A DNA stretch of 64,000 nt from Trichococcus pasteurii (GCF_900112935.1 NZ_FONM01000011.1:1-64000); one strand, 5' to 3'. Counted from the stretch's first letter, positions 11,550 to 20,584 are shown. Program-made: numbers and translations. The notes: generated by a model from the sequence alone, not told the origin.

Positions 11550-12303
11550 CTGCTAACACTTCCTTTGCCAACTCAAGATAAACTTCCGCTCCTTTTGAAC
11601 GGATATCATAGTCAACGATTGATTGTCCATAGCTTGGCGCTTCGGATAAACGGACATTTCGCGGAATGATTGTCTTGTATACTTTTTCTTTGAAATACTT
11701 TTTGACCTCATCAACGACTTCGAAGCCGAGGTTGGTCCGGGCATCCAGCATCGTCAATAATACCCCTTCCAATTTCAGGTCCTTATTGAAATGCTTCTGA
11801 ACCAAGCGGAAGGTGTTCAACAGTTGACTCAACCCTTCCAAGGCATAGTATTCGCACTGGACCGGAATCAAAACCGAATCACTGGCAGTGAAGGCATTGA
11901 TCGTCAAATGGCCCAAAGATGGCGGGCAGTCGATGAAAATGAAGTCGTATTCCTCACGCAAAGACTGCACTGCCTCATAAAGGCGCGCTTCCCGATGCGG
12001 CTGATTCGTCAATTCGATCTCGGCCCCTGCCAATTGGATGGTTGCAGGCACGACCCATAAATTTTCCCGCGAGGATTCTCTGATGACATTCTCGATGGGT
12101 TCTTGGTTCACTAATACATCATATATATCTTTTTCAACATCTGCTTTTGAAATGCCGAGTCCGCTGGTGGCGTTCCCTTGGGCATCACTATCTATCAATA
12201 AAACTTTTTTGCCTAAGTAGGCCAAAGAAGCTGCTAAATTGACGGTGGTCGTCGTTTTTCCGACGCCGCCTTTCTGATTTGCGACTGCAATAATCCGTGC
12301 CAT
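11539..12303 (-). CDS. parA: Chromosome partitioning ATPase ParA (Soj)
   Basis: Walker-type ATPase that works with ParB in origin segregation; in B. subtilis it also modulates DnaA. The deviant Walker A motif KGGVGKTTT is near the N-terminus, with the signature-lysine form, and the switch II region is FIDCPPSLG. 254 residues is typical. The start follows GGAGGAG. No noc gene lies between rsmG and parA, unlike in B. subtilis. Confidence 0.97.
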   Translation of the reverse strand: MARIIAVANQKGGVGKTTTTVNLAASLAYLGKKVLLIDSDAQGNATSGLGISKADVEKDIYDVLVNQEPIENVIRESSRENLWVVPATIQLAGAEIELTNQPHREARLYEAVQSLREEYDFIFIDCPPSLGHLTINAFTASDSVLIPVQCEYYALEGLSQLLNTFRLVQKHFNKDLKLEGVLLTMLDARTNLGFEVVDEVKKYFKEKVYKTIIPRNVRLSEAPSYGQSIVDYDIRSKGAEVYLELAKEVLADGE

Positions 12304-12618
12304 CTATTCTCCTCCACTTTCTGTCGTTCACTTGAAGCTGTTGTAGCGCTGTTCCACTTTTTTGCCTAAAAAAAGAGAAAAAACGATACCTGCGCCTTTT
12401 CTCCTACGCATTTCTTCAAAATGAATCATCATTTATCGCTCAGTATGTCTATTTATAAAAAAGGCTATAACTTTACCAGACTATTGTAACAAAAAAATTT
12501 GGAAAAATATAGGATAGATAAAACCGATGCCGTAAAATCGCTTTATGATTGCACCTTAAACCCAAAAAGCCCGGCCTGCCTGCAAAGAAGCAGACGGTCG
12601 GGCCGTTCCTTTTCCGAT
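12304..12618. other. parA-rsmG intergenic region
   Basis: About 315 bp. It contains the rsmG terminator at 12569-12604 and an AT-rich stretch around 12430-12520 where a parA promoter would be expected (minus-strand TACAAT near 12484). No ORF, parS or DnaA box was seen. Confidence 0.6.
12569..12604 (-). terminator. Terminator of rsmG
   Basis: GC-rich stem of about 15 bp with one or two mismatches (12569-12583 with 12590-12604) followed by T5 on the minus strand, just after rsmG. Confidence 0.85.
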
Positions 12619-13335
12619 TTACAATGGATTTTTGTTCGGTGTCCCGGCTTTTCTCGGGTAGGCCTTCGGTGTTTCTTTCGTTTTCTTGATCTTCACGATA
12701 TGGCGTTCGCCTGCATCATTCGGCAGTTCAAAAAAGATATCTTCTTCGAGTTTGCCGCCCAGAGTTGCGATGGCGCGCTCTGCATCGCGGAGCTCCTCTT
12801 CCGTGCTGGCCGCTTTCATCGCGACGAAAGTACCGCCCTTTTTGGCCAAAGGCAGACACAGTTCGCTCAGGACGCTCAAGCGCGCGACCGCACGCGCCGT
12901 CACCACATCGAATTGGGCGCGGAATTTCTTGTTCTGCCCAAAGGTTTCCGCACGATCATGGAAACAGGAAACCCCCGTCAAACCTAATTCGGCAACCAGA
13001 GTCTGCAGGAAGGTGATCCGTTTGTTCAGTGAGTCCACGATCGTCACCTTCAATTTCGGGAACGCAATCTTGAGGGGGATGCTCGGGAAACCGGCGCCGG
13101 CGCCGACATCGCAAAGCGTGACTTCTTCTTCAGTGAAATCCATGTGGAAGCCCAGCGAAATGGAGTCATAGAAATGCTTCAGATAGACTTCATCCGGCTC
13201 CGTGATGGCCGTCAGGTTGATTTTTTCGTTCCATTCGCGCAATAGGCGCAAATATGTGGCGTATTGTTCGAGTTGCGTTTCATTCAAAAGGATCCCTTTT
13301 TCGGCAAGGGCCTCGGCAAATTGTTCTGGATTCAT
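12619..13335 (-). CDS. rsmG: 16S rRNA (guanine-527-N7)-methyltransferase RsmG
   Basis: SAM-dependent enzyme that methylates N7 of G527 in 16S rRNA (GidB family). The SAM-binding motif is [17 protein letters not shown] at about 70, with the usual RAVARL and WVALKG-like (FVAMKA) blocks. 238 residues from the ATG at 13335, which has GAAAGGA seven bases upstream. The ATG at 13350 overlaps that site. As in many Firmicutes it lies next to parA, but mnmG is 7 kb away instead of adjacent. Confidence 0.96.
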   Translation of the reverse strand: MNPEQFAEALAEKGILLNETQLEQYATYLRLLREWNEKINLTAITEPDEVYLKHFYDSISLGFHMDFTEEEVTLCDVGAGAGFPSIPLKIAFPKLKVTIVDSLNKRITFLQTLVAELGLTGVSCFHDRAETFGQNKKFRAQFDVVTARAVARLSVLSELCLPLAKKGGTFVAMKAASTEEELRDAERAIATLGGKLEEDIFFELPNDAGERHIVKIKKTKETPKAYPRKAGTPNKNPL

Positions 13336-13425
13336 AATGTTTCCTTTCATCGTTGGCTTCGTCTGTTTTTCTACATCTCTACTTTATCCTGAAAGAGCGG
13401 TCTGTACAAGGGCTAAATCAACTTT

Positions 13426-13459
13426 AAAGCCGCCATCCCGAATAAAGGACAGCGGCTTT
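13426..13459. terminator. Hairpin between rsmG and the HAD gene
   Basis: 8-bp stem AAAGCCGC/GCGGCTTT (13426-13433 with 13452-13459) with an 18-nt loop. The T-run is better on the plus strand, so termination of the minus-strand HAD transcript may be partial. Confidence 0.5.
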
Positions 13460-13469
13460 TTCAATCTAT

Positions 13470-14132
13470 TTAATCATCCAACAAACTTGCGATAATGATT
13501 TCCAGTTCAACGAAGGAGTTGGCGATACGATCGGGATTTTCCGCGCGCAAGGTTTGGGCGGAACTTCCTCCCCAGGTGATGCCGACTGTCTTTATGCCAG
13601 CCATTTTGCCCATCTGCATATCATAGATGGTGTCACCGATCATGACGGTTTCTTCTTTCGCCATCGGGATTTTCTCCCAGGCGGTGAAGATGCCTTCAGG
13701 ATTCGGTTTATGCTGGTTCATGTTATCCAATCCGATGACCACTTCCATCAGATCCAGCAGATCCACTGCAGCAAGGCTGCGCAACAAAGCTTTGGTTGCC
13801 TTGTTGGAAATCACGCCCAGACGGTGTCCGTTCCCTTTCAGTTCCATTAAGGACTCCCGCGATAAATCGTATGGTTCCAACAGCATATTTTCATATTTTT
13901 CGTATTTGTTCCAAAAAACTTCCATCAGCTTGTCCAGTTCGACCGGAGAGAGTGCGTACTGCTTCAGATAGCCGATAAACTTCACAAAATGGGGCTTCCC
14001 TCTATCCTCACGCAGTTGCTCAGGGGTTGGAACGGGATAGCCGAAATGTTCAAATGTATCCATTGTAGCCATTTCGCTAATTTTGCATGTTTCAGCCAAG
14101 GTACCGTCAAAATCGAATAATAGTAATCCCAT
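13470..14132 (-). CDS. HAD-superfamily phosphatase (phosphoglycolate phosphatase-like)
   Basis: Cytosolic HAD-IA hydrolase acting on a small phosphorylated metabolite. Motif I is FDFDGTLAET (nucleophile Asp near residue 7), motif II VISNKA, motif III Lys in HKPNPEG, and motif IV MIGDTIYDMQ. The helical cap sits between motifs I and II, as in phosphoglycolate phosphatase and PpaX. The only in-frame start with this N-terminus is the ATG at 14132, with GAAGGGA upstream. The substrate cannot be assigned from the sequence. Confidence 0.85.
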   Translation of the reverse strand: MGLLLFDFDGTLAETCKISEMATMDTFEHFGYPVPTPEQLREDRGKPHFVKFIGYLKQYALSPVELDKLMEVFWNKYEKYENMLLEPYDLSRESLMELKGNGHRLGVISNKATKALLRSLAAVDLLDLMEVVIGLDNMNQHKPNPEGIFTAWEKIPMAKEETVMIGDTIYDMQMGKMAGIKTVGITWGGSSAQTLRAENPDRIANSFVELEIIIASLLDD

Positions 14133-14482
14133 CTTCCATCTTCCCTTCGATCGCAAATATGAACCGGATGCGGACAACAGAGGTGTAACCTACTATTACG
14201 CAAGGACTCAAAATTCCGAATGTTCACTATAATCAAAATTATAGCAAACAAAAACGACAGAATAATGAGGTTTTATTTAGAATTTGGAAAGAATTCCCTA
14301 GTTTTCACCACCCCTAAACCACTCATTACCGAACGTTAGGAGATAGACTATTTATTAACGTACTGATTTTACCCATCCAACTTTTACACGTTGTGGTCTC
14401 CATCTTTGGACAGGGGCAATTGACGGAATATCAAAATTTGCGTATGCTTTTGAGTAAACCCAGAAAGAGAGTTGGAAGCGAA
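14133..14482. other. Divergent promoter region, HAD gene / GIY-YIG gene
   Basis: About 350 bp between divergent genes. The minus strand has an extended -10 (TGCTATAAT, -10 at 14238-14243) for the HAD gene. The plus strand has TTGACG (14420-14425), a 17-bp spacer and TATGCT (14443-14448) for the GIY-YIG gene. Nothing else was recognised. Confidence 0.6.
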
Positions 14483-14839
14483 ATGGCACAGAAAAAAGAA
14501 CTGCGGCGCCAATTTGAAGAGATGCCTATTGAAGCCGGCATCTACGAAGTACAGAATACGGAAAATCAAAAGATTTTCATCGGAAAAACCCCGAACCTGA
14601 AGACTTTGAATGGTATGAAACATATTTTGAATATGGGGGCGAACAACAATAAGGAGCTCCAAGCTGATTGGAACCACTTTGGGCAGGAAGCCTTCACCTT
14701 TACGATTTTGGAAGTACTGGCAAAGAACGACGACCCTTCTTTCAATGAGAAGAAGGCCTTGGAACAACTGGAGGAAAAATGGCTGAGCGACAAGCAACCT
14801 TTCGGAGAACGCGGCTACAACCGCAGAACCAAAGCCTAA
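14483..14839 (+). CDS. GIY-YIG domain protein
   Basis: 118-residue protein made of a single GIY-YIG fold: GIY at 19-21 and FIG (normally YIG) at 32-34, then a KELQADW segment and an ERGYN C-terminus. GIY-YIG domains are often endonucleases, but here the second Tyr is Phe. I also see no clear equivalent of the catalytic Arg in the following helix (KTLNGMKHILNM). Activity may be altered or lost. The start at 14483 follows GGAAG; the frame extends 90 bases upstream across its own promoter. It is the only plus-strand gene in the first 39 kb. Confidence 0.75.
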   Translation: MAQKKELRRQFEEMPIEAGIYEVQNTENQKIFIGKTPNLKTLNGMKHILNMGANNNKELQADWNHFGQEAFTFTILEVLAKNDDPSFNEKKALEQLEEKWLSDKQPFGERGYNRRTKA

Positions 14840-14876
14840 AAAAGAAAACAAGCGCAATTGCGCCTGTTTTCTTTTT
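14839..14876. terminator. Bidirectional terminator, GIY-YIG gene / thiD
   Basis: A strong inverted repeat between the convergent genes, with an A-rich left arm and a T-rich right arm, so it gives a hairpin with a T-run in both directions. Confidence 0.85.
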
Positions 14877-15658
14877 TAGTTGATGCGGTAAGCATGATTA
14901 AGCGGTCCGCTGCCTTTGCCCAAATCCATTCCGTCACGGAGTGCTCCGGTGATGTAGGCTTTGGCTTGGCGGATGCTCTCTTCCATTCCGTGACCTAAAG
15001 CCAAGTTGGCGGCTATGGCAGAGGAAAGTGTGCAGCCGGTGCCGTGCGTATTCGGATTTTCGATCCGCTCCGATTCGAACCAACTCGCTTTTCCATCCAT
15101 AAAGAGCAGATCGTCGGCGCTGTCCTTCAGATGGCCGCCCTTCAGAAGCACGCTGGTTCCCGCTGCTGAAGCGATACGGTCCGCTGCAGCCAGCATATCT
15201 GCCTTCGTCCCGATCTTGACTCCGCTCAGCACCTCTCCTTCCGGCACATTCGGAGTGATCACATCAGCCAACGGCAACAAGAGCATCCGCAAAGCCTGGC
15301 TGGCATCGTCCTGCATCAGGCTGCTGCCGCTTGTGGCCACCATGACCGGGTCCACGACGATATTCTCCGCTTTGTGTTCGATCAGTTTCTCCGCGATGAC
15401 TTTGATGATTGCGGCATTCGACACCATGCCGATCTTCACCGCATCCGGCCGGATATCCTTGAAGACGCAATCCAGTTGTTGCGCCACAAATTCAGGCGTC
15501 ACTTCCATGATCCCGACCACGCCTGTCGTGTTCTGTGCCGTCAGCGCCGTGATCACGCTCATCCCATAGACTTTATGCGCCATCATCGTCTTCAGGTCCG
15601 CTTGGATCCCCGCTCCGCCGCTGCTGTCCGAACCGGCGATCGTCAATACTGTTTTCAT
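14876..15658 (-). CDS. thiD: Hydroxymethylpyrimidine/phosphomethylpyrimidine kinase ThiD
   Basis: Ribokinase-family enzyme that phosphorylates HMP and HMP-P to HMP-PP for thiamin synthesis. The N-terminal substrate-binding motif is GSDSSGGAGIQADLK and the C-terminal anion hole/catalytic motif is NTHGTGCTLSSAIA. 260 residues from the ATG at 15658 (MKTVLTIAGSD); a longer reading to 15679 puts the start too near the AAAGG site. It is the last gene of the TPP-riboswitch operon and begins 9 bases after the HAD gene ends. Confidence 0.95.
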   Translation of the reverse strand: MKTVLTIAGSDSSGGAGIQADLKTMMAHKVYGMSVITALTAQNTTGVVGIMEVTPEFVAQQLDCVFKDIRPDAVKIGMVSNAAIIKVIAEKLIEHKAENIVVDPVMVATSGSSLMQDDASQALRMLLLPLADVITPNVPEGEVLSGVKIGTKADMLAAADRIASAAGTSVLLKGGHLKDSADDLLFMDGKASWFESERIENPNTHGTGCTLSSAIAANLALGHGMEESIRQAKAYITGALRDGMDLGKGSGPLNHAYRIN

Positions 15659-15666
15659 GTTTTTGC

Positions 15667-16308
15667 TCATCCTTTCCAATCCGAAAATGAATAGATATAC
15701 TGTTCCGTCAGTGCTTCGATGCGCTCCCTATCCTGTGCCGCCGTTTCGTCGTAGACGCCGACCACCCGGAAGCCGGCTGCCGTTGCCGTTTCGATGGCAT
15801 GCAGGGCATCCTCAAAGACGACAGTCTTCGTGAGGGGAGCCCCAAGATGCTCGAGCGCCCGCTGGTAAATGAGCGGATTATCTTTGCCAGCCCGTACTTC
15901 GCTGCTGGTCAGGACGGTACTGAAATATCTCCGGATATCTAAGCGCTCCAAGGCACTCTCGGCCAAATGCCTTTCGGTCGCCGTGGCGATGCACATCTTC
16001 ACATTCTGCTCCTGCAATGTCTGCAGATATTCCGCTGCACCGGCTTTAAGCGGGACTTCGTAGCGGTAAAGACCCGAAATCAGCGTCTCGATTTCCGTAA
16101 GGATCGTCGCTTCGGTTTCATGCAATCCGTATGCTGCACGAAAATGTTGTGCGGCCTGCGTGAGGCTCATCGTCTTCAAGGCATCCTGCAATCCAGGAGC
16201 TGGCTGAACCTTTTTCTGAAGCAAATAATTTTCTCCCAATCCTTGCCAAATCGGCATGGAATCCAACAGCGTCCCGTCCAGATCGAAGATGGCTGCTTCC
16301 AGTTTCAT
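15667..16308 (-). CDS. HAD-family phosphatase in the thiamin operon
   Basis: HAD-IA hydrolase of 213 residues: motif I FDLDGTLLDS with nucleophile Asp9, motif II ATATERH, motif III Lys in GKDNPLIYQ, and motif IV VVFEDALHAI. It resembles beta-phosphoglucomutase-like and phosphatase members. It sits between thiE and thiD, overlapping thiE by 4 bases (ATGA-type). Its place in the operon suggests a phosphatase step on a thiamin intermediate or damaged metabolite. That is inference; the sequence does not fix the substrate. Confidence 0.82.
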   Translation of the reverse strand: MKLEAAIFDLDGTLLDSMPIWQGLGENYLLQKKVQPAPGLQDALKTMSLTQAAQHFRAAYGLHETEATILTEIETLISGLYRYEVPLKAGAAEYLQTLQEQNVKMCIATATERHLAESALERLDIRRYFSTVLTSSEVRAGKDNPLIYQRALEHLGAPLTKTVVFEDALHAIETATAAGFRVVGVYDETAAQDRERIEALTEQYIYSFSDWKG

Positions 16309-16949
16309 GGCTGCACCATCGCTTCGGCTAACGGGCGCAGTTTCTTCACTGCCGCGGTTATGTCAGGCTGCGCAAAGATGGCGGATACGACGGCAACCCC
16401 ATCGATGCCGCTGCCCTTCAGATTGGGGATATTCCCTTCAGAGATGCCTCCGATCCCCACAACGGGTATGCTTACCGCCTGGCAAATCTGTTGCAGCGTC
16501 TCGATCGATAGCGTGTTGACATCCGGCTTCGTCGCTGTACCGTAGATGGCACCAACGCCCAGATAATCGGCCCCGTTCCGTTCCGCCGCCAGCGCTTCTT
16601 TGACGGAATGGGCAGAAACACCAAGGATTTTCCCCTCGCCGATCCGACTGCGGACATCTCCCGCCTGCATATCGCTCTGCCCCACGTGGACGCCATCCGC
16701 ATCCAGCGCCAAGGCCACATCGACCGCATCATTGATGATGAAAGGAACGCGGTGGCGTTTGGCCACGGCCTGCAGTTCCTTTCCCAAGGAGACAAAGGCA
16801 TCAAAATCCAGTTCTTTTTCGCGCAGTTGCACAACAGTAACGCCTGCTTGGATGGCTTCTTCGAGCTGTTCCGCCAAGGATGCGTTCCCCAGCCATTGCC
16901 GATCGGTCACTGCGTAAAGCAGCAAATCATTCTTATCTACTCTCAATTT
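16305..16949 (-). CDS. thiE: Thiamin-phosphate synthase ThiE
   Basis: TIM-barrel enzyme that joins HMP-PP and thiazole phosphate to make thiamin monophosphate. Visible motifs are VVQLREKE, FIINDAVDVALALDADGVHVGQSD and the C-terminal phosphate-binding VVGIGGIS. The start is a TTG at 16949 that overlaps the end of thiM by 17 bases, with a GGGGG site upstream inside thiM. The longer open frame (to 17033) has no family similarity in its extra residues. 214 residues is the usual length. Confidence 0.93.
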   Translation of the reverse strand, partial: KLRVDKNDLLLYAVTDRQWLGNASLAEQLEEAIQAGVTVVQLREKELDFDAFVSLGKELQAVAKRHRVPFIINDAVDVALALDADGVHVGQSDMQAGDVRSRIGEGKILGVSAHSVKEALAAERNGADYLGVGAIYGTATKPDVNTLSIETLQQICQAVSIPVVGIGGISEGNIPNLKGSGIDGVAVVSAIFAQPDITAAVKKLRPLAEAMVQP

Positions 16950-17757
16950 TAGCGCCCCCTTCCAATGTTTCGGCCGACATCTTGCTGATTTCATCGATGA
17001 TGTAGCTGCGGTAGGATGACGTCCCTGCGGCATTGCTTATCATCCTTTCGTAAGCCAGCTCGCCGCTGACTCCCATCAGGCATATCGCTGCCGCCGTGGC
17101 ATCCAGCAACTGCTCCGGGTTCGCTCCGCAATAGGCTGCAATCACTGCCGACAGCATGCATCCAGTTCCGGACACCTTCGCCATCTGCGGGTGTCCGTTG
17201 CGGATGATGTAGGCTTTGTCCCGGTCCGCGACGATATCGATCGCTCCGGTGATCGCGACGACCGCATCATTCCGGTCGGCCAATCGTTTGGCGAACATGA
17301 CCGTTGCCTCGAGCGTCTCCTCGGTCACGGCATCGCTGATGTCGGCATCGACGCCTTTCGTTGTGCCGCTGCCGGAATGGATCGTCTTCATTTCCGAAAT
17401 GTTCCCTTTGATCACGGTGAAGGCAATTTCCTCCAGCAATCTGAATGTCGCTTCGGTCCTGAAAGGGGAGGCCCCCGCACCGACCGGATCCAAAACAACG
17501 GGATGGGAGAGCGCATTGGCTTGGCGCCCCGCCAGCAGCATGGACTCCACAGCTCGGCTGTTCAGGGTACCGATATTCAGATTCAGGGCGGTGCAGATGC
17601 TTGTGATGTCCGCGACTTCCTCGGGGGCATCCGCCATGATCGGGGACCCTCCGGCTGCCAAGAGGACATTGGCGACATCATTCACGGTGACATAATTGGT
17701 GATGCAGTGGACCAACGGCGTCTGTTGCTGTACATTTTCGAATAGCGTTTTGAACAT
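16933..17757 (-). CDS. thiM: Hydroxyethylthiazole kinase ThiM
   Basis: Phosphorylates salvaged 4-methyl-5-(2-hydroxyethyl)thiazole for ThiE. The ribokinase-like fold has the signature VLDPVGAGASPFRTE and the catalytic Cys in KVSGTGCMLSAVIAAY. 274 residues is typical. First gene of the operon, directly behind a TPP riboswitch. With ThiD and ThiE but no ThiC/ThiG nearby, the operon looks like salvage of both thiamin moieties. Confidence 0.96.
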   Translation of the reverse strand: MFKTLFENVQQQTPLVHCITNYVTVNDVANVLLAAGGSPIMADAPEEVADITSICTALNLNIGTLNSRAVESMLLAGRQANALSHPVVLDPVGAGASPFRTEATFRLLEEIAFTVIKGNISEMKTIHSGSGTTKGVDADISDAVTEETLEATVMFAKRLADRNDAVVAITGAIDIVADRDKAYIIRNGHPQMAKVSGTGCMLSAVIAAYCGANPEQLLDATAAAICLMGVSGELAYERMISNAAGTSSYRSYIIDEISKMSAETLEGGAKIESR

Positions 17758-17798
17758 GGGGTACCTCCAAATAGTTTGTTTGATACGACGACAAAAAA

Positions 17799-17830
17799 AG
17801 CGGGAAATGTCCGAATAGGCATTTCCCGCT
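17799..17830 (-). terminator. TPP-riboswitch terminator
   Basis: Perfect 11-bp stem AGCGGGAAATG/CATTTCCCGCT followed by T7 on the minus strand, between the TPP aptamer and thiM. It is the likely expression platform. Confidence 0.85.
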
Positions 17831-17849
17831 GAATAGAATCATTCAATGT

Positions 17850-17936
17850 TATTTCCCTACGTTGGCATTATCCAAATCAGGTAATCGGTCGAAGTTGATT
17901 ACTTCCTCTCAGCCTGCTGACACAAGCTCCCTTTTT
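17850..17936 (-). promoter_or_regulatory. TPP riboswitch (THI box)
   Basis: The minus strand contains the conserved THI-box blocks in order: GGGAGCTTG, GGCTGAGAGG, GACCGATTACCTGAT, GGATAATGCCAACG and TAGGGAA. TPP binding is expected to favour the downstream terminator and shut off thiM-thiE-HAD-thiD. Confidence 0.96.
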
Positions 17937-18007
17937 TCGTATGTAATTGTGTAACTATCTTAACATAAGCGGCAGCCTTACTCAAGAATCATTTTTGCTG
18001 ACTCTTT

Positions 18008-19555
18008 TTATCTTGATTGCGCATTCAGCCACTCGAAAATATTTGTATAAGTGGTTTCGCCGACTGTCGCTGCAGCTGCGCCGCCTCCAGTAGCGTTGCT
18101 TGCTTCGAAGCCGAATATTTCAGCGTCAGTCGAAGCAGCGATCGCCTCTTTGTCCTGAACGCCTGTCACCTGGTTATTGAACAAGTAGATCCAGGAGAAA
18201 TGACCTAGATAAGTAGTGCCCGGGCTGTCCGTTCCTTCAACCGTTTCGTAGTAGGAAACCCAAGTGTTTTCGGCACCTGCCTGGACGAGTGCCTGGTAAG
18301 TAGGCAGCATGTAATTCATAGGCACGACAACCGGATCATCCGCGGATTGGACCAACCAGATCGGCAGGTCTTTGATCGCCCGGATTTTTTCCTCGGTGAA
18401 CCAAACTTGCTTGGTCTTCACAAAACTCGATGTTCCGGTAGCTTCATCATCCGTTTTCACGTACGTGCCGTCGCTGTTGCGCTCGTATTCATAATAAGCG
18501 TACGCTTCGCAGACAGGATAAGCTGCAGCAAAATGATCAGGATATTCGATGACCATATTCATGGTCATGTAGCCGCCGTTCGAGCAGCCGCCCAGATAGA
18601 TGCGGTCGGTATCGACATCCGGATGCGCAGCCACATAATCATTGATCGTGTCCATCAATATTTCCGTGTATCTGGAAATGCCGCTGCCGTTGCCGTTCGT
18701 TCCGTCCCCTTCATCCATCCAATAGGTAGGCGTTTGGACAGCCAGAACATAAGCCCCGGTCACGTCATCGGTTTGGAAATAGGACTGGATCTCCTCTTTT
18801 GCCAACGCCGATACTTCATTTCCTAGGATGGCGATGTCGGGATCTGTTCCGCCTTCACCTTGACCGTGCAGCCAGATGACCAACGGATTCGCTTCCCCTT
18901 CGGCAAGTTCTTCCGGTTCATAGGCAGCAGTCGAAAGCGTCAACTCCTCTTCTTGCTCCGTCATCGGATTCACATAGGTGCCGCTGAAAGTCCCTCTGGC
19001 GGTGAACAAATCCGTATCCGGTGAGATGCGGTTGTTCACGGCATCCTCCGTGATGCTCAAAGAGTAGGTTTCGTCCTCGATCGTGACGGCCGGCGCAGCG
19101 ATTGCGACCTCATAAGTTGGAGACCATTCATTCATCGATGTCGTCGTATTGTAGGTGAACGGAGATCCGACCACGCTGAACGTCGCATCATTGAAACTGG
19201 TCTCCATATCGATCGCGATGAAGTTTGAGTTTTCCTGCGGATCCCCGTTTTCATCGGAAGTGTAGACGTCCGTCACCGTGCGTTCCGACCCGGCCGTCAT
19301 GACCTGCCAGCCGCTCGGATCGACACTGCCGACCGCATCCTCCAATTCGATGATGAGCTTCGGTACGCCGGGGCCTCCTTCATACCCCTTCACATAAATG
19401 CTGGTCTTCACGACGCCATCGTAGGCCTCGGCCGCTTGCACACTTTCTTGCTGGGCTGAATCCTCTTGATCCGCCGATTCTCCGGAACCGCAACCGACAA
19501 GCAAGCCTGCCGTTATCCCTAATGTAAAAATAGTGCTGAATGTCTTACGTCTCAT
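18008..19555 (-). CDS. Lipoprotein alpha/beta-hydrolase (esterase/prolyl oligopeptidase-like)
   Basis: Exported, lipid-anchored serine hydrolase of 515 residues. The lipobox LLVGC gives Cys22 as the lipidation site and is followed by a short acidic/Gln-rich linker. Residues ~50-200 look like an Ig-like beta domain of the kind found in front of EstA-type esterases. The hydrolase domain (about 220-470) has an oxyanion/HG region (VIWLHGQGEGG), nucleophile Ser325 (GGCSNGG), Asp406/407 (QSADDPV) and His452 (LGHFSW). Substrate unknown; PHB-depolymerase/feruloyl-esterase-like enzymes share this layout. The AraC-family gene just upstream may control it. Confidence 0.82.
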   Translation of the reverse strand: MRRKTFSTIFTLGITAGLLVGCGSGESADQEDSAQQESVQAAEAYDGVVKTSIYVKGYEGGPGVPKLIIELEDAVGSVDPSGWQVMTAGSERTVTDVYTSDENGDPQENSNFIAIDMETSFNDATFSVVGSPFTYNTTTSMNEWSPTYEVAIAAPAVTIEDETYSLSITEDAVNNRISPDTDLFTARGTFSGTYVNPMTEQEEELTLSTAAYEPEELAEGEANPLVIWLHGQGEGGTDPDIAILGNEVSALAKEEIQSYFQTDDVTGAYVLAVQTPTYWMDEGDGTNGNGSGISRYTEILMDTINDYVAAHPDVDTDRIYLGGCSNGGYMTMNMVIEYPDHFAAAYPVCEAYAYYEYERNSDGTYVKTDDEATGTSSFVKTKQVWFTEEKIRAIKDLPIWLVQSADDPVVVPMNYMLPTYQALVQAGAENTWVSYYETVEGTDSPGTTYLGHFSWIYLFNNQVTGVQDKEAIAASTDAEIFGFEASNATGGGAAAATVGETTYTNIFEWLNAQSR

Positions 19556-19735
19556 TCCCTAATCCCTCCATATCCCTTTTATCCATCCAGACAAGCAGTA
19601 TCCCGGCCGAACTTAAAACGGTTTCATTCCATCGAAAACCAATCACAGCTGAAACGAATAGCGCTTTCCTTATTTTCTATTTTAGGGAATTTCCGGCAAA
19701 AAAGGGGGGCGATTTGTGCCTTCATTATGGGCAGT

Positions 19736-20584
19736 TTATGCCTTGTTCTGATCCCGATAACGTTTCGGCGTCATCCCGTATTTGTTTTTGAAGGCTGCTG
19801 AAAAGGATTTTTGATTGGGAAAACCGCAAGCATCCACGATATAACGGATGTTTTTGTCGGTGAACATCAGCTGTTTCACGGCTTTATTGAGGCGTTGCTC
19901 GACAATATAGCTGTGGATGGTGCTGCCGGTTTCCTTTTTGAACAATCTGCACAAATGCGTATAGGAGAGGTGAAAAGTCTCCGCCAATTTATCGAGCGCC
20001 AACTCTTTGTCCAGATTTTCGTCGATGTGTTGCGTTACGGCGGAAATCAGCGGCAACGAGGCGCTGCCTATGTTCCTCTCTGCCTTCGGAACAGAAAAGT
20101 ATGCGTCCAGAAGGAAAAGGATCTGGTACAGCATCCCTTTCAGCAAAAGTCTGGCTTTTACGGCGCCGTCGCTTTCCATAACAGCGAAGTACCGGTCCAG
20201 CAAGCCACGCAATTCATCTAGTTTCTCTCTCTGCAGTTCCGTATAGGCAAGCCAATTAGTCAAACGGAAGCTCTTGTTGTCGTAATCCGGTATCTCGGAT
20301 TTGATGAAGGCATACGGGAAAATGAGCGAAATCGCCTTCGTTTTGTTATGATCATCCCAGATCGAATGGACTTCATTCGAATTGATGACGAGGATATCGC
20401 CGGCATTCGTTTCATGGACGGTCCCAGCAATCGTGAATTCGCTGATTTTTCCGGACATTGTATAGCTGATTTCCAATGATTTGTGCCAATGGGCAAGGAC
20501 GCCGGAATCCGTTCTTTCGTTGTGAAAAATATAGAACACTGGGAGTTCCGGATCCGATTCGATGATTTCATGATGATAACGCAT
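19736..20584 (-). CDS. AraC-family transcriptional regulator
   Basis: Cupin-type sensor domain (about 1-150; HWHKSLEISYTMSG matches the AraC-binding cupin) followed by a two-HTH AraC DNA-binding domain (about 185-282), with the second helix region ending in GFPNQKSFSAAFKNKYGMTPKRYR. The start at 20584 has AGGAGGG eight bases upstream; the upstream extension to 20620 lies over that site. It precedes the lipoprotein esterase gene by 180 bp on the same strand, so it may regulate it. The effector, perhaps a sugar, is unknown. Confidence 0.9.
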   Translation of the reverse strand: MRYHHEIIESDPELPVFYIFHNERTDSGVLAHWHKSLEISYTMSGKISEFTIAGTVHETNAGDILVINSNEVHSIWDDHNKTKAISLIFPYAFIKSEIPDYDNKSFRLTNWLAYTELQREKLDELRGLLDRYFAVMESDGAVKARLLLKGMLYQILFLLDAYFSVPKAERNIGSASLPLISAVTQHIDENLDKELALDKLAETFHLSYTHLCRLFKKETGSTIHSYIVEQRLNKAVKQLMFTDKNIRYIVDACGFPNQKSFSAAFKNKYGMTPKRYRDQNKA

